A stretch of 64,000 bases of DNA from Harmothoe impar (GCA_947462335.1 OX381705.1:4888703-4952702), one strand, 5' to 3'. Positions 45,758 through 58,624 are shown, counted from the stretch's first letter. A program made the numbers and translations. Notes: generated from the letters alone by a model not told the origin.

Positions 45758-47007
45758 ATTTAACCCTGTATGGGTGGCATGGTGCCCCGTAAGGGCAGCA
45801 TGGTGGTCTAACGCCGTGAGGTCCGCACAGTGCTTTAACCCTGTATGGGTCACATGGTGCATTGACCCTGTAAGGGCAGCATGGTGGTCTAACCCTGTGA
45901 GGTCCGCAAACTGCTTTAACCCTGTATGGGTCACATGCTGCTTTAACCCTGTAAGGGCAGCATTCTGCTTTAACCCTGTAAGGGCTGCATGATGCTTTAA
46001 CCCTGTGTGGGCAGCATGCTGCTTTAACCCTGTAGTTACAGAGAGTACATAGAGTCATAGGGTGAATATTCTCTATTTTGCAGTGGATGCTCTCCCAGCA
46101 GATTCTGGGTTCCAATGGCCTCGGGAAAGGGTGCGTCGGAAACAGGAATTATTCCCCTATGCTGACCGTCTGTGGTAGGGCCGATGGGCACGGTTGGTGT
46201 TTTGCCGCCTTTTTCGTTTTTTGCCGCCCAAACGGCAACTTGCAAACTGTGAGCCCTACGGGCCACCAGGTGGCGAACGGACCGGTCGCGGTTCCTTGGG
46301 GACCTCCCAAGGCCGTCTCGGACGAGCGACTCCAGCCGGGACGGCGCGGGAAGGGAGCTGCGGGAGAAAGACCGAGCCGGGGATACCCTCTGCCTTCACT
46401 ATGGTAAGTCCCATAGGCTTTCTTTCCGTTTTGAAAAGCGCACTGCTCGGTAACGTTTTAAACCTTGTCCAAATGGATTCTGCCAGGGTAAGCGCCCGAC
46501 TCAGGCATTTTAAAAGATTAGTGCTTCAAGCCCAAACTCTTGCTGGTCGTCCAGCGAAAAATTAACAAACATTTTTTCTTGTATCAACAGCCATGAGATA
46601 ACCACTGAGAATTATTCTCTGAAATTTACACTCAACAACGCTGTTGACAATGCGCTTAGTTTGATGTCAACAACGCGAGATTCCATAGAGAACTTTTTTT
46701 TCTACACATTTTTAATTGAAAAAAACGACTCTCGTTTTTAACGTTCGGCGATTACGGACTCTCACCAATCATTAACTAAAGAGCTAGGGTGGAATTGGAC
46801 ATCACAGGTGGGTTCAGTACTTCATTGGCATCGCGTGAACGGTCGAATTTTGAAATTCGGCCAAGAATCGAAGGAGCTGCTGCCATTATGCTATGGCTGA
46901 TATAAAGTTATGCATTCCCATTTACTTTTAATCCGGTTTGGTGGCTATGTGTTTGTTTAATACAAACTCAAAGGGAGAATAAAGAATGAGTGAAAAAGAC
47001 CAAGCTG
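45758..47007. repeat. 1250-bp satellite unit 8
   Basis: Exon-like segment 46084-46403. Private changes GTGAGGTCCGCAAAC in the minisatellite, TTCCTTGGGG in the GC-rich segment and GAAGGAGCTGCTGCC in the tail. Confidence 0.9.
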
Positions 47008-48256
47008 ATTTAACCCTGTATGGGTGGCATGGTGCCCCGTAAGGGCAGCATGGTGGTCTAACGCCGTGAGGTCCGCACAGTGCTTTAACCCTGTATGGGT
47101 CACATGGTGCATTGACCCTGTAAGGGCAGCATGGTGGTCTAACCCGGTGAAGTCTGCAGACTGCTTTAACCCTGTATGGGTCACATGCTGCTTTAACCCT
47201 GTAAGGGCAGCATTCTGCTTTAACCCTGTAAGGGCTGCATGATGCTTTAACCCTGTGTGGGCAGCATGCTGCTTTAACCCTGTAGTTACAGAGAGTACAT
47301 AGAGTCATAGGGTGAATATTCTCTATTTTGCAGTGGATGCTCTCCCAGCAGATTCTGGGTTCCAATGGCCTCGGGAAAGGGTGCGTCGGAAACAGGAATT
47401 ATTCCCCTATGCTGACCGTCTGTGGTAGGGCCGATGGGCACGGTTGGTGTTTTGCCGCCTTTTTCGTTTTTTGCCGCCCAAACGGCAACTTGCAAACTGT
47501 GAGCCCTACGGGCCACCAGGTGGCGAACGGACCGGTCGCGGTTCCTCGGGGACCTCCCAAGGCCGTCTCGGACGAGCGACTCCAGCCGGGACGGCGCGGG
47601 AAGGGAGCTGCGGGAGAAAGACCGAGCCGGGGATACCCTCTGCCTTCACTATGGTAAGTCCCATAGGCTTTCTCTCCGTTTTGAAAAGCGCACTGCTCGG
47701 TAACGTTTTAAACCTTGTCCAAATGGATTCTGCCAGGGTAAGCGCCCGACTCAGGCATTTTAAAAGATTAGTGCTTCAAGCCCAAACTCTTGCTGGTCAT
47801 CCAGCGAAAAATTAACAAACATTTTTTCTTGTATCAACAGCCATGAGATAACCACTGAGAATTATTCTCTGAAATTTACACTCAACAACGCTGTTGACAA
47901 TGCGCTTAGTTTGATGTCAACAACGCGAGATTCCATAGAGAACTTTTTTTCCACACATTTTTAATTGAAAAAAACGACTCTCGTTTTTAACGTTCGGCGA
48001 TTACGGACTCTCACCAATCATTAACTAAAGAGCTAGGGTGGAATTGGACATCACAGGTACGTTCAGTACTTCATTGGCATCGCGTGAACGGTCGAATTTT
48101 GAAATTCGGCCAAGAATCGAGGGAGCTGCGGCCATTATGCTATGGCTGATATAAAGTTATGCATTCCCATTTACTTTTAATCCGGTTTGGTGGCTATGTG
48201 TTTGTTTAATACAAACTCAAAGGGAGAATAAAGAATGAGTGAAAAAGACCAAGCTG
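47008..48256. repeat. 1250-bp satellite unit 9 (1249 bp)
   Basis: Exon-like segment 47334-47653. Its one-base shortening lies in the T-run near 47945, which reads TTTTTCCACAC instead of TTTTTTCTACAC. Confidence 0.9.
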
Positions 48257-49506
48257 ATTTAACCCTGTATGGGTGGCATGGTGCCCCGTAAGGGCAGCAT
48301 GGTGGTCTAACGCCGTGAGGTCCGCACAGTGCTTTAACCCTGTATGGGTCACATGGTGCATTGACCCTGTAAGGGCAGCATGGTGGTCTAACCCGGTGAA
48401 GTCTGCAGACTGCTTTAACCCTGTATGGGTCACATGCTGCTTTAACCCTGTAAGGGCAGCATTCTGCTTTAACCCTGTAAGGGCTGCATGATGCTTTAAC
48501 CCTGTGTGGGCAGCATGCTGCTTTAACCCTGTAGTTACAGAGAGTACATAGAGTCATAGGGTGAATATTCTCTATTTTGCAGTGGATGCTCTCCCAGCAG
48601 ATTCTGGGTTCCAATGGCCTCGGGAAAGGGTGCGTCGGAAACAGGAATTATTCCCCTATGCTGACCGTCTGTGGTAGGGCCGATGGGCACGGTTGGTGTT
48701 TTGCCGCCTTTTTCGTTTTTTGCCGCCCAAACGGCAACTTGCAAACTGTGAGCCCTACGGGCCACCAGGTGGCGAACGGACCGGTCAAGGTTCCTCGGGG
48801 ACCTCCCAAGGCCGTCTCGGACGAGCGACTCCAGCCGGGACGGCGCGGGAAGGGAGCTGCGGGAGAAAGACCGAGCCGGGGATACCCTCTGCCTTCACTA
48901 TGGTAAGTCCCATAGGCTTTCTCTCCGTTTTGAAAAGCGCACTGCTCGGTAACGTTTTAAACCTTGTCCAAATGGATTCTGCCAGGGTAAGCGCCCGACT
49001 CAGGCATTTTAAAAGATTAGTGCTTCAAGCCCAAACTCTTGATGGTCATCCAGCGAAAAATTAACAAACATTTTTTCTTGTATCAACAGCCATGAGATAA
49101 CCACTGAGAATTATTCTCTGAAATTTACACTCAACAACGCTGTTGACAATGCGCTTAGTTTGATGTCAACAACGCGAGATTCCATAGAGAACTTTTTTTT
49201 CTACACATTTTTAATTGAAAAAAACGACTCTCGTTTTTAACGTTCGGCGATTACGGACTCTCACCAATCATTAACTAAAGAGCTAGGGTGGAATTGGACA
49301 TCACAGGTACGTTCAGTACTTCATTGGCATCGCGTGAACGGTCGAATTTTGAAATTCGGCCAAGAATCGAGGGAGCTGCGGCCATTATGCTATGGCTGAT
49401 ATAAAGTTATGCATTCCCATTTACTTTTAATCCAGTTTGGTGGCTATGTGTTTGTTTAATACAAACTCAAAGGGAGAATAAAGAATGAGTGAAAAAGACC
49501 AAGCTG
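48257..49506. repeat. 1250-bp satellite unit 10
   Basis: Exon-like segment 48583-48902. Private change GGTCAAGGTTCC in the GC-rich segment. Confidence 0.9.
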
Positions 49507-50639
49507 ATTTAACCCTGTATGGGTGGCATGGTGCCCCGTAAGGGCAGCATGGTGGTCTAACGCCGTGAGGTCCGCACAGTGCTTTAACCCTGTATGGGTC
49601 ACATGGTGCATTGACCCTGTAAGGGCAGCATGGTGGTCTAACCCTGTGAAGTCTGCAGACTGCTTTAACCCTGTATGGGTCACATGCTGCTTTAACCCTG
49701 TAAGGGCAGCATTCTGCTTTAACCCTGTAAGGGCTGCATGATGCTTTAACCCTGTGTGGGCAGCATGCTGCTTTAACCCTGTAGTTACAGAGAGTACATA
49801 GAGTCATAGGGTGAATATTCTCTATTTTGCAGTGGATGCTCTCCCAGCAGATTCTGGGTTCCAATGGCCTCGGGAAAGGGTGCGTCGGAAACAGGAATTA
49901 TTCCCCTATGCTGACCGTCTGTGGTAGGGCCGATGGGCACGGTTGGTGTTTTGCCGCCTTTTTCGTTTTTTGCCGCCCAAACGGCAACTTGCAAACTGTG
50001 AGCCCTACGGGCCACCAGGTGGCGAACGGACCGGTCGCGGTTCCTCGGGGACCTCCCAAGGCCGTCTCGGACGAGCGACTCCAGCCGGGACGGCGCGGGA
50101 AGGGAGCTGCGGGAGAAAGACCGAGCCGGGGATACCCTCTGCCTTCACTATGGTAAGTCCCATAGGCTTTCTTTCCGTTTTTAAAAGGGCACAGCTCGGC
50201 AACGTTTTAAACCTTGTCCAAATGGATTCTGCCAGGGTAAGTGCCCGACTCAGGCATTTTAAAAGATTAGTGCTTCAAGCCCAAACTCTTGCTGGTCATC
50301 CAGCGAAAAATTAACAAACATTTTTTCTTGTATCAACAGCCATGAGATAACCACTGAGAATTATTCTCTGAAATTTACACTCAACAACGCTGTTGACAAT
50401 GCGCTTAGTTTGATGTCAACAACGCGAGATTCCATAGAGAACTTTTTTTTCTACACATTTTTAATTGAAAAAAACGACTCTCGTTTTTAACGTTCGGCGA
50501 TTACGGACTCTCACCAATCATTAACTAAAGAGCTAGGGTGGAATTGGACATCACAGGTACGTTCAGTACTTCACTGGGTAGGCATGAACGGTCGAATTTT
50601 GAAATTCGGCCAAGAATTGAGGGAGCTCCGGCCATTATA
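49507..50639. repeat. 1250-bp satellite unit 11 (right-truncated)
   Basis: Exon-like segment 49833-50152. It is the most diverged unit (several changes in 50170-50205 and in 50570-50640), as expected at an array edge, and it ends abruptly in GCCATTAT followed by unrelated AT-rich DNA. Confidence 0.9.
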
Positions 50640-51209
50640 TATAATGTATATTATAAATAATTAGATAGAAAAGAGTGATCGAGCTACCTACCCTGATATG
50701 TCATACCACAGGTGGTTGGTTTCTATGTATTGCAATAGGGTGAGCGGCCGCACTGGGGCCCAGTATTGCCGCTTGACCTTCGCACATGTATGGCCCGGTT
50801 CAGGGACGCCTCTTTGAAGTGTTTACAGAAACTACAGGTGCACCGAGACGCGGTAGCAAGGTCCAGTGTAGCAGGAGGGAGGTTATATGAGGGGCACCGC
50901 GTGCAGTAAACAACCAGTTGCTGCCAGAGAAGAGTTGAAAACAGGAGACTCTCCCACCCACTATCCCTCAAGATCAAAATCAAGATTCTAATATTTATTA
51001 AAGCCAATGGCAGATATTATTGTTTTAACCATGACATATGAGCTCAGTATATTGTAATAAATTTTAAAATGATTCAGTTGCTGGCAGAGAAGAGTTGAAA
51101 ACAGGAGACTCTATATCACTGTACCACTGTACCACTGTACTAGGAGGATTTTTATATTGTTTTATAATTCCTTTTATTTCTGCTTGTAGTGGAAATACTC
51201 TCAGCAACT
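50640..51209. other. Junction region between array and Gag-like remnant
   Basis: AT-rich DNA with a 38-bp direct repeat (50915-50952 and 51075-51112, one mismatch) and three CACTGTAC words near 51117-51141. A 94-codon minus-strand frame (50723-51007) has several Cys residues but no recognisable family. It may be the 5' leader of the remnant downstream. Confidence 0.45.
50915..51112 (+). repeat. 38-bp direct repeat pair, 160 bp apart
   Basis: 50915-50952 and 51075-51112 match at 37 of 38 bases (CTGCC versus CTGGC). They lie just upstream of the Gag-like remnant and could belong to its terminal structure. Confidence 0.7.
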
Positions 51210-52587
51210 ATGGGCCCCCCGAAGAAGAAAGTAGTGGCAGCGGCCACTGCAAGGACCAGGTCTGGGAAGACAGCAGCCCAGCCACCCAAGGTTGGGAGAC
51301 CAGCCAGGAAGACAGCCAACAAGACACCAGCTCCTTCCTCCCCCACCACACAGCCTTCTACAACTTCACTCATCCCTACAGCAGCTACCAATGCCAAGGA
51401 CATAGAAGGTATGAAGTCACAACTTTCTGATATTGGTTCAATTCTGTCTTTGATGAGGGAAGACCAAGTAAAATCCAACGTGGCCACCAAGGGGGAGGAG
51501 GTGCACCGGCAGCATGCCATGAGGTCAGGCAGCCATCTTGAATCTCAACATGTTCCAACTTCAACTAGAGCTCCTACAGCTTCTACAACTTCTAAAGTTC
51601 ACAAAAAGAAACCAGTTGTTCATGTGAGTGATGATGACTCTGCTTCAGACATGTCTTTGAATTTTGACATAAGTTCTCCAGTTTTGCAGGGACATGGTAG
51701 ACATAGAGGTAGGCACATGTCTGCTGACCCCTATGCAGCCCCTTTCACAGCCCACAGCTCTACTTCAAGGAAGAGACACGCGACTTCAACCCTCCACACC
51801 TTCCCAGAATCGGCAGAGGACATGAGGAAGGGACATAAAGTCAGGACACAGGTTGCCCAGCTGCTGGCTGCCAACCTGGGGCCCGTGCCACAAGCATCGG
51901 TTGGTAAGAGAACTTTTGCTTATACGCACATTGTCAGGGGAAAGAAGAGAGCCAGAGCCAGCTTAGGTGAGCTGAACGAGTCAGAGTATAATTGGGGATT
52001 TTTACAGTGCATATTCAATGACAAGAACACAGAGCATAAAGGAAGCAGATGGTAAGGCATCTCAAGGAAGTAAATGAAGACGCTATGGTGTACGAATGGG
52101 AGGATGTTAGGGAGTGGTCAGAGGAGGTCGCATCAAGAGTGGCCTCCTCTGATGATAGGCTCACATGGGGGCATACCTATCAAATAGACAAACTTAGATC
52201 AAAGATTTCCCAGGTCAGGAGGAAAGCAAGCCACAGCACAGGGAAGGGGGATGATGAGACTTCATACAAGATGTCCGCAGAGGTGGCCGCAGCCAAAAAG
52301 CTCCCCCATGTAGGCAGTTTAACATGGGCCAATGTCAGTCACATGGGGACCATGTCTTCAATGGGTTTAGGAACCTCCACATATGCTCCTTCTGCATTTA
52401 AAACAAGTGAGCATTCTACTCCCAACCCGAGCATAGCTGTAAGACAAAGCAAGTCAAACAAGAAAGGAAGAATTGGTACCAGAACAAGCAGGGTCAGAGT
52501 CAGGGGTATAGCAACCAAGGGTACAACAACCGAGGGGGTAGCAACCAGAACGGGAACAAGAAGGAGGGATCGGGGTTTGGGAAGTAA
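51210..52587 (+). pseudogene. Decayed retroelement Gag-like ORF1 (DIRS-like?)
   Basis: Starts ATG GGC CCC with A at -3 and G at +4, and encodes a basic Lys/Pro/Thr-rich N-terminus (MGPPKKK). A conserved-looking domain follows (AYTHIVRGKKRARASLGELN, then the next frame from 52049 with HLKEV, YEWEDVREW, RLTWGHTYQ). In a third frame come a zinc-finger-like part with GDHVFNGF and HICSFC, and a Gln/Gly/Asn-rich end closing with TAA at 52585. Two frame changes (near 52050 and between about 52250 and 52330) and two in-frame stops (TAA at 52399, TGA at 52408) break it. The GDHV...HIC pattern is, from memory, that of ORF1 proteins of DIRS-like retroelements of invertebrates; a database search is needed. 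It would have bound element RNA when intact. Confidence 0.6.
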
Positions 52588-52769
52588 CTCCTAGAAATCC
52601 AGAGACACTAGATGAGGATCCCCCACTTGACTGGAGGCAAGCCATGGATCTTAGTCAAGTGGTCTCTAACACAAACACTGTACGTTCATGCAACCCAGTA
52701 CCTAGCAATACCCCTGTACTTAACCTGGAGAAACAGGTCCCTGTACTTACCCAGACAAAGCACGACTAA
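52588..52769 (+). pseudogene. Start of a following ORF (pol-like leader), truncated
   Basis: Directly after the Gag-like stop, the -1 frame is open to TAA at 52767 and reads like coding sequence (DPPLDWRQAMDLSQ). It overlaps the end of the Gag-like frame, as a pol leader would. No reverse transcriptase or recombinase follows: the 180-bp satellite starts about 90 bases later, so the rest of the element is missing. Confidence 0.4.
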
Positions 52770-54639
52770 GACAATTCTAACATCAGAGTAAAGAGTAGCC
52801 AGCCTCTCAAGGCTAAAGCTCCGCCCAGTTCAGCTACAAGTAAAACCGCAGACACACTCTGAATGCAAAGTCACTCAAAAAAACATAGTCAATCCCAAAA
52901 ATTTAGTCAATCTTGAAAAAAGGGTTGATTTCAAAGAAGAAGTTAGTCCCAAATGTGAGGTTGATCCAAAATTCCTTTTCAATCTCAGCCATTTGGTCAA
53001 TGCTCGTTGTAAGGTCAATGCCATGGACATAGTCACTCCCGAATGCAAAGTCACTCAAAAAAACATAGTCAATTCCCAAAATTTAGTCAATCTTGAAAAA
53101 AGGGTTGATTTCAAAGAAGAAGTTAGTCCCAAATGTGAGGTGGTTCCAAGTTTCCTTGTCAATCTCAGGTTTTGGCCAATGCTCATTGTAAGGTCAATGC
53201 CATGGACATAGTCACTCCCGAATGCAAAGTCACTCAAAAACACATAGTCAATTCCAAAAATTTAGTCAATCTTGAAAAAAAGGTTAATTTCAAAGAAGAA
53301 GTTAGTCCCGAATGTGAGGTTGATCCAAAATTTCTTTTCAATTTCAGCCATTTGGTCAATACTCGTTGTAAGGTCAATGCCATGGATATACTCACTCCCG
53401 AATGCAAAGTCACTCAAAAACACATAGTCAATCCCAAAAATTTAGTCAATCTTGAAAATAGGGTTGATTTCAATGAAGAAGTTAGTCCCGAATGTGAGGT
53501 TGTTCCAAAATTCCTTTTCAATCTCAGCCATTTGGTCAATGCTCGTTGTTAGGTCAATGCCATGGACTTAGTCACTCCGGAATGCAAAGTCACTCAAAAA
53601 CACATAGTCAATCCCAAAAATTTAGTCAATCTTGAAAAAAGGGTTAATTTCAAAGAAGAAGTTAGTCCCAAATGTGAGGTTGATCCAAAATTCCTTTTAA
53701 TCTCGGCCATTTGGTCAATGCTCGTTGTAAGGTCAATGCCATGGAAATAGTCACTCCCGAATGCAAAGTCACTATAAAACACATAGTCAATCCCAAAAAT
53801 TTAGTCAATCTTGAAAAAAGGGATGATTTCAAGGAAGAAGTCAGTCCCAAATGTGAGGTTGATCCAAAATTCCTTTTCAATGTCAGCCATTTGGACAATG
53901 CTCGTTGTAAGGTCAATGCCATGGACATAGTCACTCCCGAATGCAAAGTCACTCAAAAACACACAGTCAATCCCAAAAATTTAGTCAATCTTGAAAATAG
54001 GGTGGATTTCAAAGAAGAAGTTAGTCCCAAAGGTGAAGTTGATGAAAAATTCCTTTTCAATCTCAGCCATTTGGTCAATGCTTGTTGTTAGGTCAATGCC
54101 ATGGACATAGTCACTCCCGAATGGAAAGTCACTCAAAAACACATAGTCAATCCCAAAAATTTAGTCAATCTTGAAAATAGGGTTGATTTCAAAGAAGAAG
54201 TTAGTCCCGAATGTGAGGTTGATCCTAAATTCCTTTTTAATCTCAGCCATTTGGTCAATGCTCGTTGTTAGGTCAATGCCATGGACATAGTCACTCCCGG
54301 ATGCAAATTCAATCAAAAACACATAGTCAATCCAAAAATTTAGTCAATCTTGAAAAAAGGGTTGATTTCAAAGAAGAAGTTAGTCCCAAATGTGAGGTTG
54401 ATCAAAAATTCCTTTTCAATCTCAGCCATTTGGTCAATGCTCGTTGTAAGGTCAATGCCATGGACATAGTCACTCCCGAATGCAAAGTCACTCAAAAACA
54501 CATAGTCAATCCCAAAAATTTAGTCAATCTTGAAAATAGGGTTGATTTCAAAGAAGAAGTTAGTCCCGAATGTGAGGTTGATCCAAAATTCCTTTTTAAT
54601 CTCAGCCATTTGGTCAATGCTTGTTGCTAGGTCAATGCC

Positions 54640-56334
54640 ATGGACATAGTCACTCCCGAATGCAAAGTCACTCAAAAACACATAGTCAATTCCAAAAGTT
54701 TAGTCAATCTTGAAAAAAGGGTTGATTTCAAAGAAGAAGTTAGTCCCAAATGTGAAGTTGATGAAAAATTCCTTTTCAATCTCAGCCATTTGGTCAATGC
54801 TTGTTGTAAGGTCAATGCCATGGACATAGTCACTCCCGAATGCAAAGTCACTCAAAAAAACAAAGTCAATTCCCAAAATTTAGTCAATGTTGAAAAAAGG
54901 GTTGATTTCAAAGAAGAAGTTAGTCCCAAATGTGAGGTTAATCCAAAATTCCTTTTCAATCTCAGCCATTTGGTCAATACGCCTTGTGAGGTCAATGCCA
55001 TGGAGATAGTCACTCCCGAATGCAAAGTCACTCAAAAACACATAGTCAATTCCAAAAATTTATTCAATCTAAAAAAAAGGGTTGATGTCAAAGAAGAAGT
55101 TAGTCCCAAATGTGAGGTTAATCCAAAATTCCTTTTCAATCTCAGCCATTTGGTCAATACGCCTTTTGAGGTCAATGCCGTGGACATAGTCACTCCCGAA
55201 TGCAAAGTCACTCAAAAACACATAGTCAATCCCAAAAATTTAGTCAATCTTGAAAATAGGGTTGATTTCAAAGAAGAAGTTAGTCCCGAATGTGAGGTTG
55301 ATCCAAAATTCCTTTTTAATCTCAGCCATTTGGTCAATGCTCGTTGTAAGGTCAATACCATGGACATAGTCACTCCCGAATGCAAAGTCACTCAAAAACA
55401 CATAGTCAATGACAAAAATTTAGTCAATCTTGAAAAAAGGGTTGATTTCAAAGAAGAAGTTAGTCCCAAATGTGAAGTTGATGAAAAATTCCTTTTCAAT
55501 CTCAGCCATTTGGTCAATACGCCTTGTGAGGTCAATGCCATGGACATAGTCACTCCCGAATGGAAAGTCACTCAAAAACACATAGTCAATCCCAAAAATT
55601 TAGTCAAACTTGAAAAAAGGGTTGATTTCAAAGAAGAAGTTAGTCCCAAATGTGAAGTTGATGAAAAATTCCTTTTCAATCTCAGCCATTTGGACAATGC
55701 TCGTTGTAAGGTCAATGCCATGGACATAGTCACTCCCGAATGCAAAGTCACTCAAAAACACATAGTCAATCCCAAAAGTTTAGTCAATCTTGAAAAAAGG
55801 GTTGATTTCAAAGAAGAAGTTAGTCCCAAATGTGAAGTTGATGAAAAATTCCTTTTCAATCTCAGCCATTTGGTCAATGCTTGTTGTAAGGTCAATGCCA
55901 TGGACATAGTCACTCCCGAATACAAAGTCACTCAAAAAAACAAAGTCAATTCCCAAAATTTAGTCAATCTTGAAAAAAGGGTTGATTTCAAAGAAGAAGT
56001 TAGTCCCAAATGTGAGGTTAATCCAAAATTCCTTTTCAATCTCAGCCATTTGGTCAATACGCCTTGTGAGGTCAATGCCATGGACATAGTCACTCCCGAA
56101 TGCAAAGTCACTCAAAAACACATAGTCAATTCCAAAAATTTAGTCAATCTAAAAAAAAGGGTTGATTTCAAAGAAGAAGTTAGTCCCAAATGTGAGGTTA
56201 ATCCAAAATTCCTTTTCAATCTCAGCCATTTGGACAATGCTCGTTGTAAGGTCAATGCCATGGACATAGTCACTCCCGAATGCAAAGTCACTCAAAAACA
56301 CATAGTCAATTCCCAAAAATTTAGTCAATCTTGA
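54640..56334 (+). other. Longest open run through the 180-bp array (564 codons)
   Basis: An ATG-started frame crosses more than nine monomers and ends through a one-base insertion near 56310. Because 180 and 18 are multiples of three, any stop-free monomer gives long frames in tandem. Most differences among monomers replace amino acids (PKN/SKN/DKN, EKR/ENR, DP/DE/NP) and few are silent, which argues against selection on the protein. Not called a gene. Confidence 0.3.
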
Positions 56335-56464
56335 AAATAGGGTGGATTTCAAAGAAGAAGTTAGTCCCAAATGTGAAGTTGATGAAAAATTCCTTTTCAA
56401 TCTCAGCCATTTGGTCAATGCTTGTTGTTAGGTCAATGCCATGGACATAGTCACTCCCGAATGG

Positions 56465-58624
56465 AAAGTCACTCAAAAACACATAGTCAATCCCAAAAAT
56501 TTAGTCAATCTTGAAAAAAGGGTTGATTTCAAAGAAGAAGTTAGTCAAAAATGTGAGGTTGATCCAAAATTCCTTTTCAATCTCAGCCATTTGGTCAATG
56601 CTCGTTGTAAGGTCAATGCCATGGACATAGTCACTCCCGAATGCAAAGTCACTCAAAAACACATAGTCAATCCCAAAAATTTAGTCAATCTTGAAAATAG
56701 GGTTGATTTCAAAGAAGAAGTTAGTCCCGAATGTGAGGTTGATCCAAAATTCCTTTTTAATCTCAGCCATTTGGTCAATGCTTGTTGTTAGGTCAATGCC
56801 ATGGACATAGTCACTCCCGAATGCAAAGTCAATCAAAAACACATAGTCAATTCCAAAAATTTAGTCAATCTTGAAAAAATGGTTGATTTCAAAGAAGAAG
56901 TTAGTCCCAAATGTGAGGTTGATCCAAAATTCCTTTTCAATCTCAGCCATTTGGTCAATGCTCGTTGTAAGGTCAATGCCATGGACATAGTCACTCCCGA
57001 ATGCAAAGTCACTCAAAAACACATAGTCAATCCCAAAAGTTTAGTCAATCTTGAAAAAAGGGTTGATTTCAAAGAAGAAGTTAGTCCCAAATGTAAAGTT
57101 GATGAAAAATTCCTTTACAATCTCAGCCATTTGGTCAATGCTCGTTGTAAGGTCAATGCCATGGACATAGTCACTCCTGAATGCAAAGTCACTCAAAAAA
57201 ACAAAGTCAATTCCCAAAATTTAGTCAATCTTGAAAAAAGGGTTGATTTCAAAGAAGAAGTTAGTCCCAAATGTGAGGTTAATCCAAAATTCCTTTTCAA
57301 TCTCAGCCATTTGGTCAATACGCCTTGTGAGGTCAATGCCATGGACATAGTCACTGCCGAATGCAAAGTCACTCAAAAACACATAGTCAATTCCAAAACT
57401 TTAGTCAATCTAAAAAAAAGGGTTGATTTCAAAGAAGAAGTTAGTCCCAAATGTGAGGTTAATCCAAAATATCTTTTCAATCTCAGCCATTTGGACAATG
57501 CTCGTTGTAAGGTGAATGCCATAGACATAGTCACTCCCGAATGCAAAGTCACTCAAAAACACATAGTCAATCCCAAAAATTTAGTCAATCTTGAAAATAG
57601 GGTGGATTTCAAAGAAGAAGTTAGTCCCAAATGTGAGGTTGATCCAAAATTCCTTTTCAATCTCAGCCATTTGGTCAATGCTTGTTGTTAGGTCAATGCC
57701 ATGGACATAGTCACTCCCGAATGGAAAGTCACTCAAAAACACATAGTCAATCCCAAAAATTTAGTCAATCTTGAAAAAAGGGTTGATTTCAAAGAAGAAG
57801 TTAGTCCCAAATGTGAGGTTGATCCAAAATTCCTTTTCAATCTCAGCCATTTGGTCAATGCTCGTTGTAAGGTCAATGCCATGGACATAGTCACTCCCGA
57901 ATGCAAAGTCACTCGAAAACACATAGTCAATCCCAAAAATTTAGTCAATCTTGAAAATAGGGTTGATTTCAAAGAAGCAGTTAGTCCCGATTGTGAGGTT
58001 GATCCAAAATTCCTTTTTAATCTCAGCCATTTGGTCAATGCTTGTTGTTAGGTCAATGCCATGGACATAGTCACTCCCGAATGCAAAGTCACTCAAAAAC
58101 ACATAGTCAATGACAAAAATTTAGTCAATCTTGAAAAAAGGGTTGATTTCAAAGAACAAGTTAGTCCCAAATGTGAAGTTGATGAAAAATTCCTTTTCAA
58201 TCTCAGCCATTTGGTCAATGCTCGTTGTAAGGTCAATGCCATGGACATAGTCACTCCCGAATGCAAAGTCACTCAAAAAAACAAAGTCAATTCCCAAAAT
58301 TTAGTCAATCTTGAAAAAAGGGTTGATTTCAAAGAAGAAGTTAGTCCCAAATGTGAGGTTAATCCAAAATTCCTTTTCAATCTCAGCCATTTGGTCAATA
58401 CGCCTTGTGAGGTCAATGCCATGGACATAGTCACTCCCGAATGCAAAGTCACTCAAAAACACATAGTCAATTCCAAAAATTTAGTCAATCTAAAAAAAAG
58501 GGTTGATTTCAAAGAAGAAGTTAGTCCCAAATGTGAGGTTAATCCAAAATTCCTTTTCAATCTCAGCCATTTGGACAATGCTCGTTGTAAGGTCAATGCC
58601 ATGGACATAGTCACTCCCGAATGC
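56465..58624 (+). repeat. 2160-bp higher-order repeat, copy 1 (12 monomers)
   Basis: Rare markers such as GTCACTCGAAAACAC (57910), GACAAAAATTTAG (58111) and ATAGACATAG (57522) recur exactly 2160 bp later. At 56464 C versus G marks the left limit of identity. Confidence 0.9.

Larger units (their letters stand above)
37106..50639. repeat. Tandem array of a ~1250-bp satellite, 11 units
   Basis: Eleven near-identical units follow head to tail; spacing is 1250 bp except for one 1247-bp and one 1249-bp unit. Each unit has three parts. First is a 27-bp minisatellite (about ten copies of CTTTAACCCTGTAAGGG-type words). Second is a 320-bp GC-rich segment bounded by splice-like signals. Third is an AT-richer tail of about 650 bp with a near-perfect 10-bp dyad (GGTCGAATTT with AAATTCGGCC). 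Units differ by a handful of substitutions. The left edge is lost in the gap and the right unit breaks off at about 50639. No rRNA, snRNA or histone sequence was recognised. Confidence 0.97.

Noticed and set aside
37106..50639. The 1250-bp unit as 5S rRNA, snRNA, spliced-leader or histone repeat
   Set aside because: No recognisable 5S, U-RNA Sm-site context or histone sequence was found in the unit.
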